46,655 bases of DNA from Deltaproteobacteria bacterium (lineage in GTDB: Bacteria > Myxococcota > XYA12-FULL-58-9 > JABJBS01): assembly GCA_018668695.1 (NCBI GenBank), contig JABJBS010000201.1, positions 1 through 46,655 of the forward strand, given 5' to 3'. Position 1 is the stretch's first letter. Each line of letters opens with the position of its first letter. Positions 26,158-35,379 of the stretch are shown here, piece after piece. Both the position numbers and the translations under genes were made by a program. Under the pieces are notes generated by a model that was given only the letters and a program-made list of their open reading frames with translations, ran no database searches and was not told where the DNA came from.

Positions 26158-27483
26158 CTAGATTTCTTGCTCCGCCCAACGACCACGAAAACAGGCAATA
26201 CTCGTTGCTATCGCCTTTGCGTACGTCGTTAAGTTGATAGCCCACCAGATCCCAGCGGCACCATAGCCCAGCGTAAATGCAAAAAAGTAAGCAAGCGGTA
26301 CCCGCACGACAGTAAGCGGCGTGGTCAGCCAAAAGACCGTTCGAGTATCTCCGGCCCCAGCGAGCACACCTTCATTAAGCACCGTGATTGCGACAAATAT
26401 CTGCGAGAAAGCTAAAATCGTGGCGTATAAAATGGCCTGGTCATGTACCTTCTGGTCTTCGGTAAAAATGCCAGTTAGGAACTCTGCACCGAAATAAAAA
26501 GCCACTGAGGACACCACGCCTAAAAACAACGAAAGTGGCAGCGCCAACCGGATGGCCCGGCGTGCTTGGTCTGGGCGTCCCGCGCCTAAACTTCGGCCCA
26601 CAAAAGATGCCACTGCCAGTTCCACTCCATGGAAGCATGGCCACGTGAAACCCTCGAGCACCGAGAATCCTATACCTAAGGCGGCGTTCACATGAGGCCC
26701 TAAAGGAGAGATCGAAGTATAGAGCATTCCCCAATACACCAGCGCATAAGAGATGGTCCCCAGGCCAATCGGGGTACCCAATCGCAAAATTCTTTTAAGC
26801 TGGAAGCCCAATCGAATATCCGAGCGAGTCGCACCTGCTCTTTTCCAAATAATCGCAAAACCAATACTTCCGCCGATTAAATAGGAAAGGTTAGAAGCCA
26901 AAGCTGCGCCCACAATTCCAAGACCCATCGTGTGAATCATAAAGGGCGTAATCACGATGTTTAAAGCGAGCATAGCGCCATGGAGAATCATCGGCGTTCG
27001 TGCACTGCCCATCGCGATAAACGCCTGATCAACCAGTGGTATGAGAACCAACGGGAAGCAGGTTAGCGACAACGCGGAAAGGTATCGAACACATTCAGTA
27101 TGGGTCTCCCCGTGAAGGCCCAGCAGGGTCGCTATTTCAGGCGCGAAAACAGAGCCCACAACCATCGTTACAAGCGTAATAAAGATGACTCCGTAAAACG
27201 AGGCCCCAAGCACCTTTCGCCGCAGCTCTAGATCCCCAGCTCCTGTCGCACGCGCAATCAAAGGACCCGCGCCCGCCGAGAGCATCACGAAGAGGCCCGA
27301 AAATAGAATCAGAACAAAAGTAGAGGAGCCAATAGCGGCTTGCGCCTCAGTGGATACATGTTGAATCCAATACTGGTCCACGGTTCGGTAGCCATGACGT
27401 AATACAGAGAAGAGTGTACTGGGAATTGCAAACCGCAACACCTCGCCGCGAGTCAGCTCAAAGTCTTTACTAAAACTGGTCAT
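26158..27483 (-). CDS. MATE-family multidrug/toxin efflux transporter
   Basis: The 441-aa integral membrane protein has about 12 hydrophobic segments in two related halves, as in MatE/NorM proteins. Typical parts are GEVLRFAIPSTLFSVLRHGYRTVDQYWI at the start of the first half (the VDQYWI region follows TM1) and GLGTISYALVYWGM in the second half. It presumably exports cationic compounds using a Na+ or H+ gradient; the substrate cannot be read from sequence. The start ATG follows a GGAG at about 9 nt. It stands alone between the MBL-fold gene and pgpA. Confidence 0.92.
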   Translation of the reverse strand: MTSFSKDFELTRGEVLRFAIPSTLFSVLRHGYRTVDQYWIQHVSTEAQAAIGSSTFVLILFSGLFVMLSAGAGPLIARATGAGDLELRRKVLGASFYGVIFITLVTMVVGSVFAPEIATLLGLHGETHTECVRYLSALSLTCFPLVLIPLVDQAFIAMGSARTPMILHGAMLALNIVITPFMIHTMGLGIVGAALASNLSYLIGGSIGFAIIWKRAGATRSDIRLGFQLKRILRLGTPIGLGTISYALVYWGMLYTSISPLGPHVNAALGIGFSVLEGFTWPCFHGVELAVASFVGRSLGAGRPDQARRAIRLALPLSLFLGVVSSVAFYFGAEFLTGIFTEDQKVHDQAILYATILAFSQIFVAITVLNEGVLAGAGDTRTVFWLTTPLTVVRVPLAYFFAFTLGYGAAGIWWAINLTTYAKAIATSIACFRGRWAEQEI

Positions 27484-27563
27484 GGACCAACGCTCCGCTT
27501 ACGCCTCACCGGCAACGCTGGCTCGTCTAGTTCATTAAACGAGAATTAAGGTGGGCCTAATCT

Positions 27564-27585
27564 GTTTCCCGGGGCACCGGGAGAC
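27564..27585. terminator. Hairpin between pgpA and the MATE gene
   Basis: A 9-bp stem with one G-U pair (GTTTCCCGG, loop GGCA, CCGGGAGAC) lies in the 130-bp gap downstream of pgpA. No T-tract follows on minus, so if it ends pgpA transcription it does so imperfectly. Confidence 0.4.
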
Positions 27586-27613
27586 ACTCTCTAAGGCTCG
27601 AGCAGACAAATAG

Positions 27614-28090
27614 CTAGAGGAATTTATCCATTAGGTAAAGAACGCCGTGAACCAGTGGGCAAGCCATGAGTCCGGCGATGGTGTCATCAATCACCACACC
27701 AAAACCGCCTTCGACTTTCTTATCCACGGTGCCAATGGGCGGAGGCTTAATAATGTCGAAAATCCGAAACATGATAAAAGCGACAATGACTTCACGAAGA
27801 CCAAAATCCACAGCAATCACGGTGGCTAGAAAACCGACAACTTCATCGATAACAATCTTGCCCGAATCATGGCTCCCATAAATTCGCTCCGCGTGACCAG
27901 ACACCCAAACGGCGAAAGCAGTTAGCAAAGCCACAACCAGGACGAACTGCCATACGGGGAGCTGCAACTGCGAGAGCGCCCACCAAAGCGGGATGCCCAT
28001 CAAGGTACCAAAGGTACCGGGTGCTTTCGGGGCGTAACCGAGCCCACCTGCACTTGAAAAAGTTAGAATCAAATAATCAAAAGCGCGCAT
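27614..28090 (-). CDS. pgpA: Phosphatidylglycerophosphatase A
   Basis: The 158-aa membrane protein has the PgpA motifs SAGGLGYAPKAPGTFGTLMG near the N-terminus, HDSGKIVIDEVVG in the middle and FRIFDIIKPPPIG, followed by GGFGVVIDDTIAG. It dephosphorylates phosphatidylglycerol phosphate to phosphatidylglycerol. The ATG at 28090 has GAGG at 7 nt. It lies 170 bp after ftsZ, separated by a strong hairpin, so it is at most partly co-transcribed with the dcw cluster. Confidence 0.95.
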   Translation of the reverse strand: MRAFDYLILTFSSAGGLGYAPKAPGTFGTLMGIPLWWALSQLQLPVWQFVLVVALLTAFAVWVSGHAERIYGSHDSGKIVIDEVVGFLATVIAVDFGLREVIVAFIMFRIFDIIKPPPIGTVDKKVEGGFGVVIDDTIAGLMACPLVHGVLYLMDKFL

Positions 28091-28193
28091 GACCCATCCT
28101 CAATCAAGGTTAATCCAACAACCAACGGCTCAGGAGCTGGCTTCGTGGTCGCAGTCGGGGGATTCGGATAACAAAGATAGCCACAAATGAGTA

Positions 28194-28229
28194 GAGGCCG
28201 GATGAGCATATTCTGCGTCAGCCGGCCTC
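28194..28229 (-). terminator. Strong hairpin after ftsZ (end of dcw cluster)
   Basis: An 8-bp GC-rich stem (GAGGCCGG and CCGGCCTC) encloses 20 nt that can pair further (TGA/TCA and GCA/TGC). It lies 32 bp after the ftsZ stop. No U-tract follows, so it may act as an mRNA-stabilising end or a Rho-assisted stop and not as a classical intrinsic terminator. Confidence 0.55.
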
Positions 28230-28260
28230 CAAGGAGCAAATGGAAAACAATTAAAAAAGC

Positions 28261-29412
28261 TTACTGAGGACGACGGCGCATAAAAGCGGGAACATCAAAA
28301 GTAGCTTCTTCAACTTCAACCGCAGCTTCAGGTGCACGCACCTTAGCAAACTGGTTCTTTTCGCGGTCTAAACGAATTTTTGTAGGAATGTCATGAGTTT
28401 CCTTGGCAACCATCATGTTGGAGCCAGCTGCCGGATCAGGACGTCGTGAGTCCCGGCGGTCAAAGCCCGTGGCAATCACTGTGACTTTAAGCTCTTCTGC
28501 TTCCATCGTATCATCGATAACAGCGCCAAAGATGATTTCCGCATCTTCATCGGCTGCTTCTTGGATTTGAGTAGAGGCTTGATGAACATCGTTAAGGCTC
28601 ATGTTGCGTCCACCAGTCAGGTTCAGAAGAATGCCGGTTGCCCCATCAATGCTCACATCTTCAAGAAGAGGCGAATCAATGGCTTGGCTGGCTGCTTCGA
28701 TTGCTCGATTTTCACCCGTCGCACGCCCGGTACCCATCAACGCCATGCCTTGATCAGTCATAACTGTTCGAACATCAGCAAAATCGACGTTTACGACACC
28801 GTGACACGTAATCAAATCACTGATGCCCTGTACCGCGTTTAGCAAAACGGTATCGACAGACTTAAATGCATCCATCATGGGCGTGTTTTGATCAGTAATT
28901 GAAAGCAGTCGCTGGTTTGGAATCGTGATCAAAGTATCAACAGAATCACGAAGCTCCATGATACCGCCTTCAGCATGACGGCGCCGACGGTTGCCTTCAA
29001 AGAAGAATGGCTTTGTGACAACACCAACAGTCAAGCAGCCCATCGAGCGTGCGAGTTCCGCAATCACAGGTGCAGCTCCGGTACCAGTTCCGCCGCCCAT
29101 ACCACAGGTGACGAAAACCATATCTGCACCATCGAGACATGCAGCAATTTGCTCACGGTCCTCAAGTGCAGCTTCGCGGCCCACATCTGGATTAGCACCA
29201 GCGCCGAGACCCTTGGTGAGCGTTGACCCAAGTGGAATCTTAACGCCCGCTAGGTTTTTCGCCAAAGCCTGCTGATCCGTGTTTGCGGCGATAAATTCTA
29301 CGCCGGTAATATTGTGCTCAATCATTGTGTTGATGGCATTACCACCACCACCGCCAACTCCGATGACCTTAATCAATGCATCTTGTGCATTATAGTCGTC
29401 CAGGTGAATCAT
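28261..29412 (-). CDS. ftsZ: Cell division protein FtsZ
   Basis: The 383-aa tubulin homologue has [13 protein letters not shown] at 14-26, the GTP-binding signature GGGTGTG at 106-112 and the T7-loop FADVRTVM. It has a linker of about 55 residues and the C-terminal peptide [11 protein letters not shown] that binds FtsA and other partners. It polymerises into the Z-ring. The ATG at 29412 follows an AGGAGG; the longer frame is rejected because the family starts here. It is the last dcw gene, 68 bp after ftsA, with a bulged stem-loop just upstream of its ribosome binding site. Confidence 0.98.
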   Translation of the reverse strand: MIHLDDYNAQDALIKVIGVGGGGGNAINTMIEHNITGVEFIAANTDQQALAKNLAGVKIPLGSTLTKGLGAGANPDVGREAALEDREQIAACLDGADMVFVTCGMGGGTGTGAAPVIAELARSMGCLTVGVVTKPFFFEGNRRRRHAEGGIMELRDSVDTLITIPNQRLLSITDQNTPMMDAFKSVDTVLLNAVQGISDLITCHGVVNVDFADVRTVMTDQGMALMGTGRATGENRAIEAASQAIDSPLLEDVSIDGATGILLNLTGGRNMSLNDVHQASTQIQEAADEDAEIIFGAVIDDTMEAEELKVTVIATGFDRRDSRRPDPAAGSNMMVAKETHDIPTKIRLDREKNQFAKVRAPEAAVEVEEATFDVPAFMRRRPQ

Positions 29413-29421
29413 AACTTGCTC

Positions 29422-29459
29422 CCTCCTAAATGCCTGGGGCGCGCACCCCATATCGGCAT
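29422..29459 (-). promoter_or_regulatory. Bulged stem-loop just before the ftsZ Shine-Dalgarno
   Basis: On minus: ATGCC, bulge GATA, TGGGGT, loop GCGC, GCCCCA, GGCAT (29430-29459), then TT and AGGAGG (29422-29427). The stem ends only 2 nt before the Shine-Dalgarno without covering it. It may protect a processed ftsZ mRNA 5' end or tune FtsZ versus FtsA translation; this is inference. Confidence 0.5.
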
Positions 29460-29480
29460 GTTTCCATTGCTATTTATTTT

Positions 29481-30710
29481 CTAAAAAATATCACCGAGCC
29501 AAGACTTCATTCGGCTCTTGACCTTCGTATAAACGTTTTCTTCTCGTACCTTAAAGTAACGGTGGTCTTCGTGGTCACGCCCGTAGAGGACGAGTCCAAC
29601 ACCTGTTGAATAGACAGGGCTTCTCACCACATCCATCAACCCGCCTAGATCTTCCGGCATCCCCAATCGCACCGGAAGCCCTAAAATATCTTCGGCAAGC
29701 TCTGGCATACCTTCAAGCAATGTTGCTCCTCCAGTAATCACCACGCCACTTGCCAAGAGATCTTCGTAGCCAGTTCGCTGAATCTCTTGATGAACCAGAG
29801 AGAACATCTCTTCAACCCGCGGCTCAATAATTTCAGTAAGAATTCTCTTAGAAAGTACGCGGGGTTTACGACCACCCACACTTGGCACTTCGATGGTTTC
29901 TTCTTCATCCACCATACTTGCCATCGCGCATCCAAATTTCTGCTTGATTCGCTCGGCGTCATCCATCGGAGTACGCAGCCCCACGGCGATATCGTTGCTG
30001 ATGTGAGCACCACCAATGGCTAAAACCGAGGTATGAATGATGCTGCCCTCGCTCCAAATCGCCAGGTCGGTTGTTCCGCCACCAATATCAATCAGTGCTA
30101 CACCCAACTCTTTTTCATCCTGAGACAGTACTGCTTCGGAAGACGCGAGCTGCTCGAGGACGATGTCGGCTACGGTCAGACCGCAGCGCTGAGCGCATTT
30201 GATGATGTTTTGAGCACTGGTCACAGCGCCAGTTACGATATGAACCTTTGACTCCAAACGCACACCGCTCATGCCAAGAGGCTCACGAATACCGTCTTGG
30301 TCGTCAATGACATATTCTTGAGGCAAGATATGAATGACTTCGCGGTCCAATGGAATGGCAATGGCACGAGCTGCGTCAATGACTCGCTCAACATCCGCTT
30401 CAGTGACTTCCTTGTCTTTTACCGCGACAATACCGTGACTGTTCAGACCCTTGATATGCCCACCTGCAATGCCAGCATAAACATGGGAAATCTCACAGCC
30501 TGCCATTAATTCAGCCTCACGAATGGCTTCCTTAATCGATGCGACTGTGGCCTCGATGTTAATCACCACGCCCTTGCGCAAACCACGAGATGGATGCGTT
30601 CCGATGCCTTGTATTTCTACGGAGCCGTCTGATTGGACTGCTGCGACGATTGCGCAGATTTTGGTGGTGCCGATATCTAAGCCGACGATGAGATTTTCAT
30701 CTTGTGCCAT
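29481..30710 (-). CDS. ftsA: Cell division protein FtsA
   Basis: The 409-aa actin-fold ATPase has the phosphate-1 motif GLDIGTTKICAIV near the N-terminus, ALIDIGGGTTDLAIW (phosphate-2) and VITGGATLLEGMPELA (adenosine). Its C-terminal amphipathic helix (KVKSRMKSWLGDIF) anchors to the membrane. It tethers FtsZ and recruits later divisome proteins. It follows ftsQ by 3 bp and precedes ftsZ. Confidence 0.97.
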   Translation of the reverse strand: MAQDENLIVGLDIGTTKICAIVAAVQSDGSVEIQGIGTHPSRGLRKGVVINIEATVASIKEAIREAELMAGCEISHVYAGIAGGHIKGLNSHGIVAVKDKEVTEADVERVIDAARAIAIPLDREVIHILPQEYVIDDQDGIREPLGMSGVRLESKVHIVTGAVTSAQNIIKCAQRCGLTVADIVLEQLASSEAVLSQDEKELGVALIDIGGGTTDLAIWSEGSIIHTSVLAIGGAHISNDIAVGLRTPMDDAERIKQKFGCAMASMVDEEETIEVPSVGGRKPRVLSKRILTEIIEPRVEEMFSLVHQEIQRTGYEDLLASGVVITGGATLLEGMPELAEDILGLPVRLGMPEDLGGLMDVVRSPVYSTGVGLVLYGRDHEDHRYFKVREENVYTKVKSRMKSWLGDIF

Positions 30711-30713
30711 GTG

Positions 30714-31658
30714 TTACCTCAGAGTTGCTGTGAAAGTTGTCGAATCCGCGAATTGTCCTGAATCGGCAAAGCGAATGTGTACCCGTTCTGGATGGGTTTC
30801 CCCGTCTAACCAGATCACACGTGGTACACGCGTACGTTGTCTAAGTTGTCCTAAGACCTGCCGGGCCACGCTTAAGCGGCGACCGGGGTGCTCTCCAAGA
30901 TGCATCGTCAAAACGCCATCATCCTTATGAGGATGACCGGTGACGATGGACCAATGTAGATGAGAGTCGTAATGAATTTCTTCAAGGCGTCCCATGACCG
31001 CCTCGTGCTCAGCAATATTAGCCGCCAAAGCCATGGCGTCAGTAAGTATCTGCTGATTGCGCAGTTCTTCATCTGCATTCTGAGCTGGGCTCAACCCGGT
31101 GACGACAGGAAGGTCGAGACTGTCAGTTCGTGATAAGCGCTTAAAGATTCGCCCTTGCGGGTTGGCCAGATAAAGATTGCCCATGGAGACTAAGATGCCG
31201 GTAGTAAATTCTTTAACGTCAACGAAAATTCCATCGGGCAGTCGCCGACGAACCGTTGCTTCCTCAATCCAGGGGTGCTGCCGCACGCTCTCTGCACAAT
31301 CTGCAAGGTCGATGTCGAAAACCGGGATGCCCACTTTCAAATCCGCATAAGCCAGAACTTCATGCTCCGCTACACGCTGAATCCCAGCGACCTCGATGTT
31401 CTTCACCAAAAGGCTGTCGCTTTGTTGAAAATGTTGCCAGCCGGTGTAGCCAGCAAAGGTGAGACCGCAAACCAACGCAAAAGAGCCCGTCCACACCACG
31501 GCAGTTTTTGTGAACTGCCAGAGTGCTCCCAGGTTCAAAGCGGATGTATTCTTCCGCCCCTGCTTCACACGTCGGTTGCGCGGCCGACGGCTTGCTGGTT
31601 TTACCCTTCTACTTTTCAAAGCCCCTCCAGGCTTATGCAGTACCCACTTCGTGGGCAC
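30714..31658 (-). CDS. ftsQ: Cell division protein FtsQ
   Basis: The 314-aa protein has a basic cytoplasmic N-terminus (many Arg/Lys to about residue 40), one membrane segment (about 46-66) and an extracytoplasmic POTRA domain (LLVKNIEVAGIQRVAEHEVL) followed by an FtsQ domain (PVVTGL). It joins the divisome with FtsL/B. I chose GTG at 31658 since GAGGTG lies 6 nt before; another GTG is three codons upstream. A 106-bp AT-rich gap separates it from murC, where many relatives keep murB or ddl. Confidence 0.92.
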   Translation of the reverse strand: MPTKWVLHKPGGALKSRRVKPASRRPRNRRVKQGRKNTSALNLGALWQFTKTAVVWTGSFALVCGLTFAGYTGWQHFQQSDSLLVKNIEVAGIQRVAEHEVLAYADLKVGIPVFDIDLADCAESVRQHPWIEEATVRRRLPDGIFVDVKEFTTGILVSMGNLYLANPQGRIFKRLSRTDSLDLPVVTGLSPAQNADEELRNQQILTDAMALAANIAEHEAVMGRLEEIHYDSHLHWSIVTGHPHKDDGVLTMHLGEHPGRRLSVARQVLGQLRQRTRVPRVIWLDGETHPERVHIRFADSGQFADSTTFTATLR

Positions 31659-31764
31659 GATTGCCACCTCTATGAAACTAGACTTTTCTCAATTTGGCCA
31701 AAATTTCGCTTAATAAAATCATTATTTACGAGACATCCGACACTATAATCACCTATCGAAAAGT
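31659..31764 (-). promoter_or_regulatory. AT-rich murC-ftsQ gap, possible internal promoter
   Basis: This is the longest gap inside the dcw cluster other than around the small ORF and ftsZ, and it is visibly AT-rich (for example AATAATGATTTTATTAA on minus). A secondary promoter for ftsQAZ is a reasonable inference, but I see no pair of boxes I would defend. Confidence 0.25.
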
Positions 31765-33165
31765 TTATTCATCTTCTTTTTTAAAAACGTTCTTTTTTAG
31801 CTCTTCTAAAAGCATTTCACCGGCTTGATAGATATTTCCTGCACCGCAGGTAATCACCAAGTCGCCAGGTTGAACACGTTCCTGTAGAGCTTTTCCTGCA
31901 TCTGCAACTGAGCCCACCCAGCTTACGTCATGGTGCCCATGGGCTCGAATGACGTCCGCCAACGCAGAGGCTGTTACACCTTCAATCGGGTCTTCACTTG
32001 CCGCATAGATATCCGTGAGCAAGAGCACATCTGAAGCGTTGAAGCAGGTCGCAAAATCATCCATCAGATTCTGCGTTCTACTGTAGCGGTGGGGTTGAAA
32101 AGCCACGACGACGCGGCGGTCAAACGCCTCTCGCGCAGCGCCAAGGGTGGCTCTAAGTTCTTCTGGGTGGTGTGCATAGTCATCAACCACCTCAATCCCG
32201 CCAACCTCACCTTTGGACTCAAAGCGCCGTCCAATGCCCTCAAACGTACCAAGTGCTCGAATGGAAACGGCAAAGTCGACACCGACTTCATCCGCCACGG
32301 CAATTGCAGCCAATGCATTTTGTACATTGTGCTGACCAATCATATTCAATGTTACGCGTCCCATGGCCTCGCCATGAGCCACCACATCAAATGAGACCTG
32401 GCCGTTGACCGTCTCGAGGTTCGAAGCACAATAATCAGCTTGAGGAGATAATCCGTAGGTTAGGTAGCGTTTTTCGATGCGCGGCAAGGAAGCTTGAACC
32501 GTTGGATGGTCCAAACACACCACTGAACATCCATAAAACGGGACCTTGTTTACGAAATCGACGAAGGCATCAACAATCTCAGGTAAACCTCCGGACCAGT
32601 GGTCCAAGTGCTCGGGATCGATATTCGTTACAACCGCGATGGTTGGCATCAACTTCAAGAAGGAGCCATCACTCTCGTCGGCTTCTGCTACCAGGTATTC
32701 GCCTTCGCCCAGCCGCGCATTCGATGAAATCGACTTCAGCCTGCCACCGATAACCACAGTGGGATCAATACCGCCCTCGCCTAAAATCGTAGCGCACAAA
32801 CTCGTGGTCGTGGTTTTGCCGTGAGTACCCGCAACAGCGATGCCATATTTCATTCGCATCAGCTCCGCTAGCATTTCAGCTCGTCGGATTACAGGGATAC
32901 CAATCCGGCGGGCTTCTTTCACCTCTGGATTATCGGCGCGAACTGCGGTGGAGGTGACGACAACGTCACACTCGGAGACATTTTCAGCTGCGTGGTCTTG
33001 ATGAATCACAGCGCCCATTGAAGTTAAACGCTCAGTCACTGAAGATTTTCGCATATCAGAACCGTGAATTTCATAGCCCAAGTTCAGGAGAACTTCGGCA
33101 ATACCACTCATCCCAATTCCGCCAATACCAACAAAATGGAGCCGATGGGCACGTCCTCTAAACAT
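31765..33165 (-). CDS. murC: UDP-N-acetylmuramate-L-alanine ligase
   Basis: The 466-aa Mur ligase starts with [22 protein letters not shown] (UDP-binding domain), has the ATP-binding GTHGKTTT and the [10 protein letters not shown] and [10 protein letters not shown] segments, and the C-terminal domain with [14 protein letters not shown] and FQPHRYSRT. It adds L-Ala to UDP-MurNAc. It overlaps murG by 8 bp. The C-terminal end is Lys/Glu-rich. Confidence 0.98.
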   Translation of the reverse strand: MFRGRAHRLHFVGIGGIGMSGIAEVLLNLGYEIHGSDMRKSSVTERLTSMGAVIHQDHAAENVSECDVVVTSTAVRADNPEVKEARRIGIPVIRRAEMLAELMRMKYGIAVAGTHGKTTTTSLCATILGEGGIDPTVVIGGRLKSISSNARLGEGEYLVAEADESDGSFLKLMPTIAVVTNIDPEHLDHWSGGLPEIVDAFVDFVNKVPFYGCSVVCLDHPTVQASLPRIEKRYLTYGLSPQADYCASNLETVNGQVSFDVVAHGEAMGRVTLNMIGQHNVQNALAAIAVADEVGVDFAVSIRALGTFEGIGRRFESKGEVGGIEVVDDYAHHPEELRATLGAAREAFDRRVVVAFQPHRYSRTQNLMDDFATCFNASDVLLLTDIYAASEDPIEGVTASALADVIRAHGHHDVSWVGSVADAGKALQERVQPGDLVITCGAGNIYQAGEMLLEELKKNVFKKEDE

Positions 33166-34237
33166 GCTTAATCTCCTCTTTCAAAGCATCAAAAATCTGT
33201 GAGACGGCATCTGGACGACCTGCATCGAAACTTGCCTGAGCCATGGTTTTTAACTTGTCTGAATCTGCGAGAAATCCCTTGAGAAGCTCTAAAATCTTCT
33301 GAGCCGAAAGTTCGGTTTGAGGTAAATGCAGCGCAGCACCCTGGTTTTCTAGTTCCAACGCATTCGCCGTTTGATGGTCATCAACTGCAAACGGAAAAGG
33401 TACAAGAATCGAGGGACGTCCGACCACGGTAAGCTCTGCGATGGTCGTGGCGCCTGCACGGCAAATCACCAAGTCGGCGGCCTCATACTCAGTCGCCATA
33501 TCATCAATGAATTGACGGGCCTCGATTCGCTCAATACCAAGCGTTTTATAGTGTTCCTTAACTCGCTCATAATCCAAGCGGCCAGTTTGGTGGACAATGC
33601 GAACGTTTAAGCCCTCTTGGTCTAATACCGGAGCCAACTCCATCATCGCTTCATTTAGAGCTCGTGCGCCTTGTGAACCTCCAAAAAGAAGGATCTGCGG
33701 AGTTTCGCTCAAGGTGTAGCCGGTATCACGGACACGGAGTAAATCTGAACGAACTGGATTTCCTAAGACCCGAACCTTCTCCGGAGAGAAACCTTTTACC
33801 GGAAGCGCGGAGATAACTCGGTGGGCAACTTTACCCAATATTCGATTCGTAACACCTGGAACGGCATTTTGCTCCATCACAATACACGGCACACCGAGTA
33901 TCCGGGCCGCCAAAACTGCAGGACCTGCGGCATAGCCGCCACAAGAAACCGCAACATCTGGCCGAAACCGAGCGACGACCCAAAACGCCTGCACCATCGC
34001 CACCGGCAATCGCATGAGACCTAAAAGTCTTTCTTTCAAACCTTTGCTTCGTAAACCACTCACGGGAATCAGCCGCAGATCAAACCCAGCTTTGGGGACT
34101 GCATGTTTTTCGATGCCCCGGGGAGAACCTACAAATACAATGCGCGCATTGGGGTCTCGTCGCCGAACCTCTTGGGCCAGCGCGATTCCAGGAAATAGGT
34201 GGCCACCGGTACCGCCGCCGGCAATCAACACATCCAT
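33158..34237 (-). CDS. murG: UDP-GlcNAc:undecaprenyl-PP-MurNAc-pentapeptide GlcNAc transferase
   Basis: The 359-aa GT28 glycosyltransferase has [17 protein letters not shown] near the N-terminus, [18 protein letters not shown] and [13 protein letters not shown]. The C-terminal donor-site region contains [28 protein letters not shown]. It converts lipid I to lipid II at the inner membrane face. ATG at 34237 overlaps the ftsW TGA by one base. The longer frame adds 24 unrelated residues; an in-frame GTG immediately upstream is possible. Confidence 0.97.
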   Translation of the reverse strand: MDVLIAGGGTGGHLFPGIALAQEVRRRDPNARIVFVGSPRGIEKHAVPKAGFDLRLIPVSGLRSKGLKERLLGLMRLPVAMVQAFWVVARFRPDVAVSCGGYAAGPAVLAARILGVPCIVMEQNAVPGVTNRILGKVAHRVISALPVKGFSPEKVRVLGNPVRSDLLRVRDTGYTLSETPQILLFGGSQGARALNEAMMELAPVLDQEGLNVRIVHQTGRLDYERVKEHYKTLGIERIEARQFIDDMATEYEAADLVICRAGATTIAELTVVGRPSILVPFPFAVDDHQTANALELENQGAALHLPQTELSAQKILELLKGFLADSDKLKTMAQASFDAGRPDAVSQIFDALKEEIKHV

Positions 34238-35379
34238 CACGCGTGTTCTCCACCGATGTCGTGGCCATCTTGAGTTTCCAGGTGAATTCTTAAAAGAACT
34301 CCCACACAAACAAGCGCCATCAACATATTGGAACCACCTGAACTCATAAATGGTAACGGGAGACCCTTTGTAGGAACCAACCCAGTCACCACTGCCAAAT
34401 TAAACAACATCGGGATTGCCAGCATCGCCGTAATACCCGTTGCCAGGAAAACCCGGAACAGATCTGGTGCCTTCATAGCAATTCGAACGGAGCGGAATAC
34501 CAGAATTGAAAAGGCTGTGACAAAGAAAACCACACCAATAAGGCCCAATTCTTCGGCTAAAATTGCGAAAATAAAGTCGGTATGTGCTTCTGGTAAGAAA
34601 AAGAGCTGTTTCTTACCCTGACCAAGTCCTAAACCGGTCAGTCCTCCAGAGCCAATCGAAATCAATGCCTCTGTTAATTGGTAGCCTTCGTCTGATCGAT
34701 GAGCCCAAGGATCGATAAATCCCATCACCCGGCGTAGCCGGTAGTGTGTTCCCATAATCAGATGGTAAACAATGGGAGCAATGGCCAAGGTCACCATGGC
34801 CACGACCCGTATTTTTAAGCCCGCCACCAGCAACATAGTCAAAAGAACCATTTCTATTACAAAAGCGGTGCCCAAATCGGGTTCAAAATAAATCAAGGCG
34901 ATGGGAATCTGAGCGAAAAGAAAAGGAACGATTAAGCTTTTTGTATCTGTGTCACCGCGGGCTGCTCGGCGAGAGCAAACGACTGCGAATAAAATAACCA
35001 ATGCTACCTTCGCAAACTCAGATGGCTGAAATCTAGCTAAACCCAAATCAAGCCAGCGGCGGGCACCGCCAACTTTGACGCCTATTCCGGGAATCAAAAC
35101 GATTGCACAAAGTACAACCGCAAAAAGTGCGAACCAACCCGCTCGGCGCGAGAAAATATGAGTGGGAACGCGCAGCACAAGAGCAATACCCCCCAGTCCC
35201 AACGTGCACCACATCAACTGGCGACGGATAAAGAACTCGGGATCTCCGAAAGATTTTGCTGCATGGGCGGAGCTGCTGGAGTAAACCATGACCAAGCCCA
35301 GTGTTAAGAGAGCAATCACGGAGCCGCATAACCAAAGATCGATCTTGGGTGCTTCTTTCAACTTCAACTGCTGACTCAT
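34237..35379 (-). CDS. ftsW: Septal PG glycosyltransferase FtsW
   Basis: The 380-aa SEDS protein has about ten membrane segments, the family FYRRQLMW-like stretch FFIRRQLMWCTLG, GGARRWLDLGLARFQPSEFAK, and the final GLVPTKGLPLPFMSSGGSNML signature. SEDS proteins polymerise glycan from lipid II with a class B PBP, here FtsI. It overlaps murD (ATGA) and murG. Confidence 0.97.
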   Translation of the reverse strand: MSQQLKLKEAPKIDLWLCGSVIALLTLGLVMVYSSSSAHAAKSFGDPEFFIRRQLMWCTLGLGGIALVLRVPTHIFSRRAGWFALFAVVLCAIVLIPGIGVKVGGARRWLDLGLARFQPSEFAKVALVILFAVVCSRRAARGDTDTKSLIVPFLFAQIPIALIYFEPDLGTAFVIEMVLLTMLLVAGLKIRVVAMVTLAIAPIVYHLIMGTHYRLRRVMGFIDPWAHRSDEGYQLTEALISIGSGGLTGLGLGQGKKQLFFLPEAHTDFIFAILAEELGLIGVVFFVTAFSILVFRSVRIAMKAPDLFRVFLATGITAMLAIPMLFNLAVVTGLVPTKGLPLPFMSSGGSNMLMALVCVGVLLRIHLETQDGHDIGGEHA

